64,000 bases of DNA from Sphingomonas sp. Leaf230. GTDB lineage: Bacteria; Pseudomonadota; Alphaproteobacteria; Sphingomonadales; Sphingomonadaceae. Shown piece by piece: positions 35,229 to 45,323 of this stretch. The notes under the pieces were generated by a model. That model was given only the letters and a program-made list of their open reading frames with translations, ran no database searches and had not been told where the DNA came from. Each line of letters starts with the position of its first letter. The stretch's first letter is position 1. The stretch covers positions 1,046,464 through 1,110,463 of the forward strand of contig NZ_LMKW01000001.1 in NCBI RefSeq assembly GCF_001421745.1, in the 5' to 3' direction. The position numbers were made by a program, and so were the translations under genes.

Positions 35229-36736
35229 TCCCGCTCTCGGCCCTTGCCGAAAGGTCGCGACAAGCGTCTGTCGAGATACCGGACGCCGACATCTGCCTGA
35301 TCGTCGAGGGCGCGTACCCGTATGTGATCGGCGGCGTGTCCGGCTGGCTACAGGACCTGATCACGCACCTGCCCGACGTCCGGTTCGTGATCGCCGCGAT
35401 CAAGCCGGGTGCCGGGCTGCTCCCGTTCCAGTTGACGCCGCCGCCCAACGTCGTCGCGGTTGTCGAGATCGGCCTCGCGCCCGCGCCGGCCGTTCCGCGG
35501 GCCATCCCAGACCGGATCGCGGTGCCGATCGCCGATGCGCTGGTCGCGTTCGTCGCGACGGGTGGCGCGGATCGGCTCGCGACGCTGATCGACGTGATCG
35601 GCGGCAGCACCCGGCCGCTCGCGCCCGGCGATATCCTGTCGCACCCCGCCGTCTTCGCCAGGCTCCGGCGCCATTATCAGGCGATGCTCCCCAAGGCGTC
35701 CTTCCACCATTATTTCTGGGCGATGCGCGTTCTGCTGGGCGGGTTGCTCGCGGTACTGACCACGCCCCTGCCCCGCGCGAAGGCGTATCACACGATCTCG
35801 ACCGGGTTCGCGGGCCTGCTTGCCGCGCGAGCCGCGCGCCAGACCGGGCGACCGGCGTTCATCACCGAGCATGGCATCTACCTGCTCGAACGCCAGATCG
35901 AGGTGATGATGGCGGACTGGATCGGCGATCAGGTCGATACCGGGCTCGAACTGGAGCGCAGCGTCCGCGATCTTCGCGACCTGTGGGTGCGCGCGTTCAC
36001 CAGCTATGCGACCGCCTGCTACGACAGTTGCGACCCGATCGTCGCGCTGTACGGCGCGAACACGGCGGTCCAGCGCCGGCTGGGCGCCGCCGCCGAGCGT
36101 GTCCGCGTGATCCCCAACGGGATCGATTCGCGGCGGTTCGCGAGCCTCCCGGACCAGCGCGATCCGGCGCATCCGCTGGTCGCGTTGCTCGGCCGCGTGG
36201 TGCCGATCAAGGACGTGAAGACGTTCATCCGCGCCGCCGCGATCGCGCACGCCGAACGCCCCGACATCCGCTTCGTGGTGCTCGGCCCGGAGGACGAAGA
36301 TCCGGAATATGCCGCCGAATGCACGCGGCTGGTCGAGGATCTGGCACTCACGCCGGTCTTCCGCTTTGCCGGACGCGTGCGGATCGAGGACTGGATGGCG
36401 AAGATCGACCTGCTCGTGCTCACCAGTCTTTCCGAAGCGCAGCCGCTGGTGATCCTGGAAGGCGGCGCATGCGGGATCCCGGTGGTGGCACCCGATGTCG
36501 GCAGTTGTCGCGAGATGATCGAGGGGCGCGGCGGCGCAGACTCGGGGCATGGCGGCATCGTCACGCCATTGGTCAACCCGGCAGCGACCGCAGCGGGAAT
36601 CCTGGCGATCGCCGGCGATCCGGCGATGCGGCTGGCGATGGGCGAGACGATGCGCGAGCGCGTACGGCGCGATTATGACCACGACACGATCATCGATGCT
36701 TATGCCGAACTCTACGGGTCACTGATCGCGCGGTAG
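35225..36736 (+). CDS. pelF: PelF-type glycosyltransferase (GT4)
   Basis: A 503-residue cytoplasmic GT-B glycosyltransferase. Diagnostic PelF stretches are LIVEGAYPYVIGGVSGWLQDL near residue 25, YHTISTGFAGLLA near 190, FITEHGIYLLERQIEV near 220, VIPNGIDSRRF near 300 and SLSEAQPLVILEGGACGIPVV near 405, where the Glu residues of the GT4 EX7E motif sit. PelF uses UDP-GalNAc or a similar donor to build the Pel backbone. The ATG overlaps the pelE stop by four bases. It is the last gene of the operon. Confidence 0.92.
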   Translation: MIPLSALAERSRQASVEIPDADICLIVEGAYPYVIGGVSGWLQDLITHLPDVRFVIAAIKPGAGLLPFQLTPPPNVVAVVEIGLAPAPAVPRAIPDRIAVPIADALVAFVATGGADRLATLIDVIGGSTRPLAPGDILSHPAVFARLRRHYQAMLPKASFHHYFWAMRVLLGGLLAVLTTPLPRAKAYHTISTGFAGLLAARAARQTGRPAFITEHGIYLLERQIEVMMADWIGDQVDTGLELERSVRDLRDLWVRAFTSYATACYDSCDPIVALYGANTAVQRRLGAAAERVRVIPNGIDSRRFASLPDQRDPAHPLVALLGRVVPIKDVKTFIRAAAIAHAERPDIRFVVLGPEDEDPEYAAECTRLVEDLALTPVFRFAGRVRIEDWMAKIDLLVLTSLSEAQPLVILEGGACGIPVVAPDVGSCREMIEGRGGADSGHGGIVTPLVNPAATAAGILAIAGDPAMRLAMGETMRERVRRDYDHDTIIDAYAELYGSLIAR

Positions 36737-36786
36737 CGAAGTCAAACCGTTGCGGCAGGGGCCGCGACCGGCGTAGAAAACGGGTC

Positions 36787-37314
36787 ATGACGCTCGACGA
36801 TCTCGGCCCTCGCCTTTGCATCCTTGGGCCATCGAACGGCGGGAAGTCGACGCTGGCAGCCGCGATCGCAAGGGGACGCGGCCTGCCCGCCATCCATCTC
36901 GACCAGCTTCACCACCGGCCAAATACCGACTGGCAGCCGCGGCCGGACGACGAGTTCCTGGCTTTGCACAACCTGGCTATCGCCGGCTCACGCTGGGTGA
37001 TGGACGGCAATTATTCGCGGTGCCTGTCGCAGCGTCTCGGACGGGCGACAGGCGTAATACTTCTCGAAGCGCCGACGATGACCAGCCTCCTGCGCTATCT
37101 CCGGCGATCCTGGTTCGACCGAACGAGGCACGGAGCACTCGACGGCGGCAGCGACCGGGTCACATGGGCGATGATCCGACACATCGCTGTCACGACACCC
37201 GCCAACCGCAGGCGGTACGCGGCGCTGTTCGACCAGATCGTCCTGCCAAAACTCATGCTGTCGACCACGCGCGACTTGGAGCAATTCTACCGTGCCGAGG
37301 GGCTTGAGCGATAG
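36787..37314 (+). CDS. P-loop kinase-like protein (FlaR/topology-modulation family)
   Basis: A 175-residue ATP-binding protein with a Walker A motif GPSNGGKST near residue 13, LPAIHLDQLHHRPNTDW, and WVMDGNYSRCLSQRL near residue 70. This pattern is shared by small adenylate-kinase-like proteins often annotated as DNA topology modulation protein FlaR. The true substrate is not established. It lies 50 bases after pelF on the same strand and may or may not be cotranscribed. It converges with the tolC gene, whose stop is 46 bases away. Confidence 0.75.
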   Translation: MTLDDLGPRLCILGPSNGGKSTLAAAIARGRGLPAIHLDQLHHRPNTDWQPRPDDEFLALHNLAIAGSRWVMDGNYSRCLSQRLGRATGVILLEAPTMTSLLRYLRRSWFDRTRHGALDGGSDRVTWAMIRHIAVTTPANRRRYAALFDQIVLPKLMLSTTRDLEQFYRAEGLER

Positions 37315-37359
37315 TTGCAATCGCGTGGGCCGCGCGACGGAAAGAGAGCAATTGAAGCG

Positions 37360-38961
37360 TTAAGTCCCACCCGTCACGACCGTATCGCTGAGGTCGTCGA
37401 TCGCCGGGGTTGCCAGAATGGGAACGCTCGTGATCGGCAAGGCGGTGCCGACCGGTCCGGGCAACGTCTGTACGAGCGCGGGCCTGATCCTCGCGTCGGT
37501 CGCGGGCGCAAGCTGCGGTGCGGGTCGGGCAGCGGCACTCGGAACCTGCGCGCGATCGACCGGCGCCAAGACCGGATCGAATGGCCCGAACGTCTTCGCC
37601 CGGACGCGCCGCGTGTTCTGCGCAGGATCATAGGTCGGCACGGCCTGATCGATCGCCGCCGCCTGCAATCGCCCCAGCGTCGCGAGCAGACGCGCTTCCG
37701 CGGCATAGGCCCCGTAGGTCGCGTTAACGAAGACGAGTTGCGCGGTCAGCAGCCGCTGTTCCGAGTCCAGCACTTCGAAATTGGAACGAAACCCCTCGGC
37801 AAAGCCACGCTGGACGCCGGTCAGCGCCGACTCCGCAGCCTCTGTCGCGAGCTTCCCCGCCGCCATCTGCTCGCCGCCGGCCACCGCCTGATTCCACGCG
37901 TTCTGCGCATTCGCGAGTGCGGCACGACGCGAGGTCTCGACCTCGAACCCAAGCTGCTGGCGTTCCGCGACCGCGGCGCGAACGCGCGATCCGATCACGC
38001 CGCCGGTCAGCAACGGCATCGTCAGCGTGACCCCGCCGGTCGCCTGCGCACCGGCATCGCGCAGACGGTAGGAATACGGACTCGCATAGCCATAGCTGCC
38101 CGACAGCGCGACGATCGGTGCACGCTCGGCACGTTGCGCGGCAATCCGTGCGTCGCCAGCCTTAGTCGCCAGGATCGCCTGCCACAGGCTCGGGCTCTCC
38201 TTCTCGACCACCGCGAAGGCCGCGTCGAGCGAGCGCGGCAGGCCTGGCAGCGTCGGCGGGACGAGCAGCGTGCCCGGATTGCGCCCGACCGCGGCCGCGA
38301 ACCGCCCCCGGCTCGCCTGGAGGTTGACGGTCGCCTGCGCCAGCTGCGCGCGGATGATCTCGCGCTGCGCCTGCGCTTGCGCGATGTCGGTACGCGTCAG
38401 GTCACCACCGCGTTCGCGCGCGATCGCCTGCGTGACCTGGCGCCCGTAGGACTCGAGCGAGCGCTGCTGGATCGCCACCAGTGCCTGGTCGCGCCGCACC
38501 GACACGAACGCATCGACGACTTCGAGCAGGATCGCGTTCTCCGCCTCGCGCAGCCGTTCGCGCCCCGCCAGCACGGTCGCTTCGGCCGCGGATACTTGGG
38601 CCGCGGTCCGCCCGCCGTTGAGCAGGATCTGCGAGGCAGTCAGCGATGCGCCAAGCGTCCGCCCTCGCGCGGTATCGAAATCGCCGAGCAGGCCGCGCTG
38701 GTCCTGCGACTGGTATTGCAACGTCATGTTGACGCCTGCAGTGAGCCGGTACGCCGCTCCCGCCTGGACGATCTGCTCGTCGAGCGCACGGAGTTGCGCG
38801 CGTTGCCCCTCCAGCGAGGGGTTGCTGCGATACGCGTCCGCGATCGCCTGCCCCAGCGTTTCCGGCGCGGCGGACCGTGCCTCCGGTGCCGTCTGGGCGA
38901 GCGCGGATCCGGCCGGCAACAGAAGCACGACGGCGGCGAGGCGAAGAATATCAGCGTTCAT
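37360..38961 (-). CDS. TolC-family outer-membrane channel of a type I secretion system
   Basis: A 533-residue protein with a signal peptide (ending ALAQ) and the repeated helical pattern of TolC: TLGQAIADAYRSNPSLEGQRAQLRALDEQIVQAGAAY near residue 35, and a second half around LTMPLLTGGVIGSRVRAA and FRSNFEVLDSEQRLLTAQLVFV. The C-terminal 75 residues are Pro-rich and probably disordered. It overlaps the HlyD-type gene by eleven bases and completes the exporter. TolC partners of PrtD/PrtE systems look like this. Confidence 0.9.
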   Translation of the reverse strand: MNADILRLAAVVLLLPAGSALAQTAPEARSAAPETLGQAIADAYRSNPSLEGQRAQLRALDEQIVQAGAAYRLTAGVNMTLQYQSQDQRGLLGDFDTARGRTLGASLTASQILLNGGRTAAQVSAAEATVLAGRERLREAENAILLEVVDAFVSVRRDQALVAIQQRSLESYGRQVTQAIARERGGDLTRTDIAQAQAQREIIRAQLAQATVNLQASRGRFAAAVGRNPGTLLVPPTLPGLPRSLDAAFAVVEKESPSLWQAILATKAGDARIAAQRAERAPIVALSGSYGYASPYSYRLRDAGAQATGGVTLTMPLLTGGVIGSRVRAAVAERQQLGFEVETSRRAALANAQNAWNQAVAGGEQMAAGKLATEAAESALTGVQRGFAEGFRSNFEVLDSEQRLLTAQLVFVNATYGAYAAEARLLATLGRLQAAAIDQAVPTYDPAQNTRRVRAKTFGPFDPVLAPVDRAQVPSAAARPAPQLAPATDARIRPALVQTLPGPVGTALPITSVPILATPAIDDLSDTVVTGGT

Positions 38962-40324
38962 GGAGCGACCGTGAAAAAGCCTCAGTCAACGGATCGAGGA
39001 GATAGTTGAGTGCGGTGCGCGACCGCAGCTTGACGAGGACGGTGACGGGTACGCCCGCGCGGATGCCGGTATCACGCCCGCGGACGGCCTCGATCTTGGC
39101 GATCTGGTCGCGCGGGACGGTGATCTCGGCGCTGAAATAACTGTGGCCGGTCTGCTCGTCGCGGAGCGAATCCGCGGAGACGGTGCGGACCGTGCCGAGT
39201 AGGATCGGCAGGTCGCGTTCGTGCAGCGACAGGAACTTCACCTCCGCCTCGCGCCCGGCGAACACGCCGTCGATGTCGCCGGGCGAGAAGTTCGCGCGGA
39301 CCACGAGCGGCGCGGCGTCGGGGACGATGTCGAGGATCGCCTGCCCCGGCTGGATCACGCCGCCGACCGAGAAGACGCGCAGCCCGACGACGCGGCCCGC
39401 CACCGGCGCGCGGATGATCGTCCGCGCCAGCTGCTCGCGCGCGGCGGCGAACTTCGGCATCACCTCGTTCAACTGGAACTGCGTGTCGCGCAGCAGCGTG
39501 GCGCTGTCCTCGACATATTTGCGGCGGGTCTGGACACCTTCCGCGCGCGTCTGGCCGATCTGTTCGCGTGCCGCCGCCGAGCGCGAGACATAGTCGGCGT
39601 CGGTCCCCTCGAGCTGCTGGATCGAGCGCTCGATCGCCCGCACCGTGTTGCGCGAGACATAGCCCTGGTCGGCGAGCGTACGCGTGCTCTCGAGCTGCTG
39701 GCGGAGCGACGCGCGCTGACGGGCGGTCGCCTGCGCCTGTGCGTTGAAGCCGGTCTTCTGCTGCGCGACAGCCGCCGCCTGCTGGCGGAGCACCGCGCCG
39801 TTAGCCGCCAGCGCAGCCGACCGCGCCGTGCGCTGCGCGATCTGGAGCGACTTCGCCCGCTCGACCAGCCGCAGGTCGTCGCCCTGCGCGGACGCGAACT
39901 CGGCGGGCCAGACGATCGCGCCACCGCGAACGTCCGCTTCGAGCCGCGCGCGTTGCGCCTGGAGGTCGATGACACTGGCCGCCAGCGCGCGTTCGCTCGC
40001 GGTGACTTCCGCACCTTCGAGCCGGAACAGGACGTCCCCCGCGCGGACGTGTTGCCCATCCCGCGCAGCCATCGCCGCGACGATCCCGCCCTCTCGGTGC
40101 TGGACGGTCTGGCGATTGCCCGCGACGACCACCTGCCCGTCGCCCGCCGCTGCCGCATCGAGCCGCGCGAACGCTGCCCAGCCGAGCCCAACGACGAAGA
40201 AAAGGATCGCGACCAGTCCGCCGATCAGGATCGCGTGACGCGGAGAATCGTCGAGGCGCAGGCGATCGCCGAGGCTCGCACCACCAGCGGCGGGGACCGG
40301 ACTGGCCAGTTCGGCGGGGATCAT
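38951..40324 (-). CDS. Type I secretion membrane-fusion protein (HlyD/PrtE family)
   Basis: A 457-residue periplasmic adaptor. One N-terminal membrane helix (ILIGGLVAILFFVVGLGWAAFARLDAAAAGDGQVV) precedes a lipoyl half domain (VVAGNRQTVQHREGGIVAAMAARDGQHVRAGDVL), a long helical hairpin and the C-terminal MFP domain (APVAGRVVGLRVFSVGGVIQPGQAILDIVPD). It bridges the ABC exporter and the TolC channel. It overlaps both neighbours, so the three genes form one operon. Confidence 0.92.
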   Translation of the reverse strand: MIPAELASPVPAAGGASLGDRLRLDDSPRHAILIGGLVAILFFVVGLGWAAFARLDAAAAGDGQVVVAGNRQTVQHREGGIVAAMAARDGQHVRAGDVLFRLEGAEVTASERALAASVIDLQAQRARLEADVRGGAIVWPAEFASAQGDDLRLVERAKSLQIAQRTARSAALAANGAVLRQQAAAVAQQKTGFNAQAQATARQRASLRQQLESTRTLADQGYVSRNTVRAIERSIQQLEGTDADYVSRSAAAREQIGQTRAEGVQTRRKYVEDSATLLRDTQFQLNEVMPKFAAAREQLARTIIRAPVAGRVVGLRVFSVGGVIQPGQAILDIVPDAAPLVVRANFSPGDIDGVFAGREAEVKFLSLHERDLPILLGTVRTVSADSLRDEQTGHSYFSAEITVPRDQIAKIEAVRGRDTGIRAGVPVTVLVKLRSRTALNYLLDPLTEAFSRSLHER

Positions 40325-42078
40325 CGTGCACCTCCGGTCGCCGTCGTGGACGCGACGTTGGCGGGACGCACCACCTTTGCCCGCTCGTCAAACAACTGGA
40401 TCGTGCCGCCGCGCAAAACCATGATCTTGTCGACCGCTTGCAGAAGCCCGGTCCGGTGCGTCGACACGATCACCGTCGCACCGCGCGCGCGCAGTGCTGC
40501 CAACGTCGTCACCAGCCGTGCTTCGCCGTCGCTGTCGAGATGCGCGTTGGGTTCGTCGAGGAACAGGATCGTCGGCGAGCCGAACAGCGCGCGCGCCAGC
40601 GCGACCGACTGGTTCTGCCCCGCCGACAGCCCCGATCCGTCCGCCATGCTCAGCATCGTCGCATAGCCATTGGGCAGGCCCAGGATCACCTCGTGCGCGC
40701 CCGCCGCCTGCGCCGCCTCGACCACCGCCGCGTCGAGCTGTTCGCTTTCGCCCGCCAGCACCGACTGGAACCGCGAGATGTTGGTGTGGACCGAGGTCGG
40801 GAACAGCGATGGTGATTGCGGCATGTATCCGACGTGCCGGCCGAGCTGTTCGCGGTTCCAGTCCGCCAGGCTCGCGCCGTCGATCCGAACCTCGCCATTG
40901 TCAGGCGACAACGCCCCCGACAGCACGCGCAGCAAGGTCGATTTGCCCGCACCGCTGGGGCCGACCAGCGCGACGATCTCGCCGGGCTCGACCGCGAAAC
41001 TGATGTCGGACAGCAGCGCCCGGTCGCTACCTTCCGCGCGTACGGTGATGCCGCGGACGTCGATCCGGCCGACCGGTGCGGGCAACGTCGTGGCTTCGAT
41101 CGCTGGTCCCGGCATGGCACAGAACGCATCGAGATCGCGGTATGCGTTGCGCGCGGCGGCGAGCGGTTTCATCGCACCAAGGATCTGTTCGACGGGTTGC
41201 AATGCACGGCCCAGCAACAGCGACGCCGCGAAGATCGCACCGCCCGAGATATCCTGACGAATCGCCAGCAACGCCCCGAGCGCCAGCGCCAGCGATTGCA
41301 GCAGGAGGCGGAGGAACTTGGTGATCGCGAGAAACTGCCCCGATGTCCCTGCGAGCGCAGACTGGCGGCGGACGAGTTCGGCGCGTTCGAGCAGGTGCCG
41401 GGTGATCAGCGCGTTGCGCATCCCCATCACCCGCGCGACCTCCGACCCGTGGATCGACACGTCCTGTTCGCGCGTCGCCAACACTGCCCGCGCATGCGCA
41501 TCGCGCGCAGCCCCCGCCGTCACCCGGTCGCTGAGGATCGCGATCCCGCCGAGCAGCAGCGCGCTGACCAGCGCCAGCACGCCGATCCACGGATGGAGCA
41601 GGAACGCGATGCCGATATAGATCGGTGCCCAGGGCGCATCGAACAGCGCGATGATCGTCGGCCCGGTCAGCGTGCCGCGTACCGTGTCGAAGTCGCGCAT
41701 CGCCTGGCTACGCTGGCCGATCGTCGCGCCGTCGGTGCCGAGAATCCGCAGCAAGATGCCCGGCGCCGCCCGACGCTCCAGCCGCATGCTCGCGCGCAGC
41801 AGCAGTCGCATCCGGACCGCATCGAGGATTGCGAACACGATCAGCGCGAGGACGAGGATCAGCGTGAGCAGTAACAGCGTCGCACCACCGCGCGTCGGCA
41901 CCACGCGATCATACACCTGCAGCATGAAGATCGACGGCACGAGGTACAGGACGTTCACCAGCCCGGAGAAAATCGCCGCGAACGCCATATGGCGTCGACA
42001 GCCTCGGACTGCGCCAGCCAGGGCATTCTGGCGGCGACTGGCGTTTGCCGTCGCAGGCGCTGAAGATAACGTCGGCAT
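40321..42078 (-). CDS. Type I secretion ABC exporter (PrtD-like permease and ATPase)
   Basis: A 585-residue protein with an N-terminal six-helix ABC transporter region (IFSGLVNVLYLVPSIFMLQVYDRVVPTRG near residue 35 is typical of the PrtD group) and a C-terminal ATPase. The ATPase has Walker A GPSGAGKST near 377, Q loop MPQSPSLF, signature LSAGQNQSVALARA and Walker B ILFLDEPNA. There is no C39-like N-terminal domain, as expected for metalloprotease/RTX exporters rather than HlyB proper. It is the first gene of the operon. The nearest RTX substrate is the Pel-type deacetylase starting at 24455; no other RTX gene is in the window. Confidence 0.92.
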   Translation of the reverse strand: MPTLSSAPATANASRRQNALAGAVRGCRRHMAFAAIFSGLVNVLYLVPSIFMLQVYDRVVPTRGGATLLLLTLILVLALIVFAILDAVRMRLLLRASMRLERRAAPGILLRILGTDGATIGQRSQAMRDFDTVRGTLTGPTIIALFDAPWAPIYIGIAFLLHPWIGVLALVSALLLGGIAILSDRVTAGAARDAHARAVLATREQDVSIHGSEVARVMGMRNALITRHLLERAELVRRQSALAGTSGQFLAITKFLRLLLQSLALALGALLAIRQDISGGAIFAASLLLGRALQPVEQILGAMKPLAAARNAYRDLDAFCAMPGPAIEATTLPAPVGRIDVRGITVRAEGSDRALLSDISFAVEPGEIVALVGPSGAGKSTLLRVLSGALSPDNGEVRIDGASLADWNREQLGRHVGYMPQSPSLFPTSVHTNISRFQSVLAGESEQLDAAVVEAAQAAGAHEVILGLPNGYATMLSMADGSGLSAGQNQSVALARALFGSPTILFLDEPNAHLDSDGEARLVTTLAALRARGATVIVSTHRTGLLQAVDKIMVLRGGTIQLFDERAKVVRPANVASTTATGGAR

Positions 42079-43020
42079 AACCGCTATCTAGCCGCGAAAG
42101 GTTAAACGAACGGTTTCTCCGGCACTTGCGACCGTCAGAACGCTCCACATGCTGGTTGGCCTGCCGATTGGTCTATGGCTGGCAAAGCGCGGTCGCGAGC
42201 GATATTGCGCCGTCGCTGACGTAATCCGCTTTGGCGATTACGTAAGTGATGGTGGAGCGGCTTCAATTAGAAAGGCTACATACCTACCGATCTATCTACT
42301 CCCCAGTTTACAAAGGTCTTCTCTGATAAGTTATCACTAGCCACGGCAGAAATTACTCTGCCGATCGACGCTCCAGCTATTGCAGCAACAAAGTTTTTCA
42401 AGCGATTCTCACGTTTCTCGATGACGCCAGCGAACAGAATGGGTGACGTCTACACCCTCCAAAAGCGGGCGGCTTGGTCTATTCTCCGGGAATGACGCGT
42501 GCGCTTATCTACATGAATACGGCTGTTAGTCCGGCCGCTTCTGCCGAAACACGTCCCTCCCCAACCGATTTCGCGCCAACGGCAGCTGGGAGACCTAGCT
42601 TGAGGACTTCGCGACCTGCACGCACCCTCGGCAGTCGGCCGTGTGGGGCAACGACGGCGGCTTCCCGCGCACGCGCTTACTGATCCTCGACGGCGCCGCC
42701 GACGGCGACCGGTTCAAGCGCTGGTCCGGCGGCAACGACGTCCTTCTCGGGTACCGAAACGACCAGGGCTTCTTCACGCCGCCAATCATAGCTCAGCTGC
42801 TAGCCGTCGCGCCTTGTGGCGGGGGGACCTACTTTCGGTCGTTCACGAACCGTTTGAAACTTTCAACATTGAGACATTCGTCGTTCGTCAGATTTAGGTT
42901 CCAGAACAACTGCCCCGCAAAGTGTCACCCAAACGACACCGTTTCGTCACCGAAATGACTCCCCTAGCGTCTAGCCGCGTCGAGGGGGCGGCCGTTCGGC
43001 TGCTGCGACAGGGAACCACC
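42079..43020. other. Gap with unidentified coding remnant and inverted repeat
   Basis: About 940 bases of mixed, partly low-GC DNA, including the promoter region of the leftward exporter operon. At 42219-42243 two 8-base arms (ACGTAATC and GATTACGT) flank nine bases, which could be an operator. From about 42570 to 42795 the plus strand reads like a protein fragment (LEDFATCTHPRQSAVWGND, then DGAADGDRFKRWSGGNDVLLGYRN) that is broken by a TAG at its upstream end. I do not recognise the family. I treat it as a decayed coding remnant. Confidence 0.4.
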
Positions 43021-44427
43021 ATGACATATTTTTCGCGCCGCGGACTGCGCAGCGGTCGCGGCTACGCCGTTCTGATGGCGTCCGCCGCACTGACTGCGTT
43101 CGCGCCCGGTGCGCATGCCCAGTCTGCCGATCCCCAGTTCCAGAATGCCGACACCACCGCAGATGCCGACACCACCGCCGACATTGTCGTGGTCGGCGCC
43201 GGTGAAACCCGCTCGGTATCGACCCTGTTGCCGGCGAACCTCGACGCGCTGCCGCCCGGCACCAGCATTCAGAAGGCGCTGAACATGCTGCCCGGCGTCA
43301 GCGCGCAGTCGATCGATGCGCTGGGCCTCAACGAACAGTCGATGTCGCTACAGGTTCGCGGTTTCAGCACCACGCATCTCGGCTACACGCTCGACGGGAT
43401 GCCGCTCGGCGACGGCGCCTATAACAACTACAACGGCCTCACTATCAGCCGCGCACTGATCTCGGAGAATCTGGGTCGTGCCGATCTCGCTACGGGGATC
43501 GCCGGACTCGGCATCGCCTCGACCAGTAATCTCGGCGGTGCGGTGATGTACACCAGCAGCAACCCGAGCAAGGATCTTGGTCTCAAGATCAGCCAGACCG
43601 TCGGCAGCGAGAACGCCCTGCGCACCTTCGTCCGTCTCGACACCGGCGAGTATGAAGGCCTGTCGGCCTATGTCTCAGGCCAATATGCCCGACAGGACCT
43701 GTTCGTCGATCAAGGCGCCTATACCCGGTCCACCAGCAAGCAGATCAACGCCAAGATCATGTACAAGACCGACGGCTTCCGCCTTACCGCCTTTGCGGAC
43801 ATCTCGCGCACCAACCAGGCCGACGATGCCTATCTGTCCAAGGAAACGCTGGGACGCCGCGGCTGGGATCTCGGCGGTTACGCACCCGACTGGCAGACCT
43901 ATCTCAGTCGCAACGCCTGCGCCGTGACGACGACGCCGATCAAGTGTGCGCCCTCGGTACTGCCGGAGAAGAGCGGCGACGTCACCTACACCAATGGCCA
44001 GATCCTGCGTAACGACGAACTCTTCTATCTTGCGACGGACATCGACATCGCCAAGGGTCTGAGCGCGCGCGTCCAGGGCTATCGCCACACAGACAAGGGC
44101 GCCGGCAACAACTTCATCTCGGGGCTCTCGACGCAAGGTACGGCAACCACCGCGGACGACCTGCCGGTGCAGATCCGCGACACCCGCTATACCATCGACC
44201 GCGACGGCATCCTCGGCAGCCTGAGCTGGCGGATCGGCTTCAACCATTTCGAAGCGGGCGTCTGGACGGAGGGCAACACTAGCAGCGCGGCGCGCTATAT
44301 CCGCAACGACGTGAAGGGCCCGTTCGACCTAGGGCAGTTCTTTGGCGGCCAGCCGGCAACGGCGCAGTGGGTCCAGGAGACCGACTGGACGACGCGGCAA
44401 TTCTACCTGCAGGACACGGTGTCGCTG
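43021..44427 (+). pseudogene. TonB-dependent receptor, 3' part lost
   Basis: A receptor N-terminus of about 470 residues: signal peptide (MTYFSRRGLRSGRGYAVL to GAHAQ), TonB-box-like DIVVVGAGE, plug domain (IQKALNMLPGVSAQSID, LQVRGFSTTHLGYTLDGMPLGDG, GIASTSNLGGAVMYTSSNP) and the first barrel strands up to TTRQFYLQDTVSLL. There the receptor sequence stops and the frame continues into an unrelated cysteine hydrolase. Several hundred residues of barrel are missing, so it cannot work as a receptor. The junction is near 44428. Confidence 0.75.
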
Positions 44428-45124
44428 CTTGGCGCGAGTTCCACGGCTAGCGCAGCCCAGAAGAAGACCGGGCCTTACGCGGATCCGACCAACCCCGTTT
44501 TGGAAAAGGGCAACATGCGCCTTGATCCGAAGCGGGCGGCGCTCGTCGTGATTGATCCCCAAGTAGACTTCATGAGCCCCAAAGGCCTCGCATGGCCTTG
44601 GGTCGGCGAAAGCGTGACGGAGCACAATGTCGTTCAGATTCTCCACCAGCTCTTCATGGCGTCCAAACAGGCGGGAATGACGGTCGCGATCTCACCACAC
44701 CATTATTATCCTTGGGACCATGATCGGAAGGTTCAGGGTCCGCTCGAACTGTTCCAGCGCAAGAACGGAATATTCGATCGCAAGGGCCCTATACGCTCGA
44801 TGGTTTCGAAAATTCCGGCGCTAATTTTCTGCCGAAGTCAAGAAATACATCAACGATGGCAAGACCATCATCTGCTCACCGCACAAGCTATATGGTCCCC
44901 GGATCAACGATCTCTCGTTCCAGTTGCGCAAGCAACGCGTCGACCAGATCGTTCTTACCGGGATGCTGGCCAACATGTGTATGGAGTCACACCTGCGAGA
45001 GTTTCTAGAGCAGGGTTTCGAGGTCGCGGTCGTACGCGATGCGATCGCAGCACCCAAGATACCCGACGGCGACGGCTATCTCTCGGCGCTGATCAACTTC
45101 CGCCACATAGCAAACGGCCTTTGA
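44428..45124 (+). pseudogene. Isochorismatase-like cysteine hydrolase, fused 5' end and two frameshifts
   Basis: The sequence continues in frame from the receptor remnant with GASSTASAAQKKTGPYADP, which looks like the end of a Tat signal peptide. A cysteine hydrolase core follows (MRLDPKRAALVVIDPQVDFMSPKG). One base appears missing near 44793 and another near 44836. After correcting both, the chain runs on through VKKYINDGKTIICSPHKLYGPR and TGMLANMCMESHLREFLEQGF, with the catalytic Cys in LANMCMES, to VVRDAIAAPK. All parts of the enzyme are therefore present but in three frames. Read uncorrected, the chimera ends in a long Arg-rich nonsense tail at 45327. Confidence 0.75.
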
Positions 45125-45149
45125 AATACCGACGAGACGATCAAGATGA

Positions 45150-45323
45150 TCAGCGGTCGAGTTTAGTCCGTGAGGCAATCTCCAGGTCGTGGACCATTGC
45201 AATGATGCGCTCGCGGCGAGCTTCGGCCTGGACGATCAAAGCCTCTACCGTCTGTAACTTGCCTTTCAGCAGTGCAATTGCGTCGACGCAGTCGACCAAA
45301 TGCTCGCCCACCGAAGGCTTATC
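45150..45323 (-). pseudogene. MerR-type regulator, C-terminal remnant
   Basis: On the minus strand, 58 codons end at a TGA at 45150 and read as the coiled-coil tail of a MerR-like regulator (GEHLVDCVDAIALLKGKLQTVEALIVQAEARRERIIAMVHDLE is the stretch, given here in pieces of the same chain). A TAA lies just upstream in frame and there is no DNA-binding domain. Only the tail survives. It is convergent with the hydrolase remnant. Confidence 0.45.
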
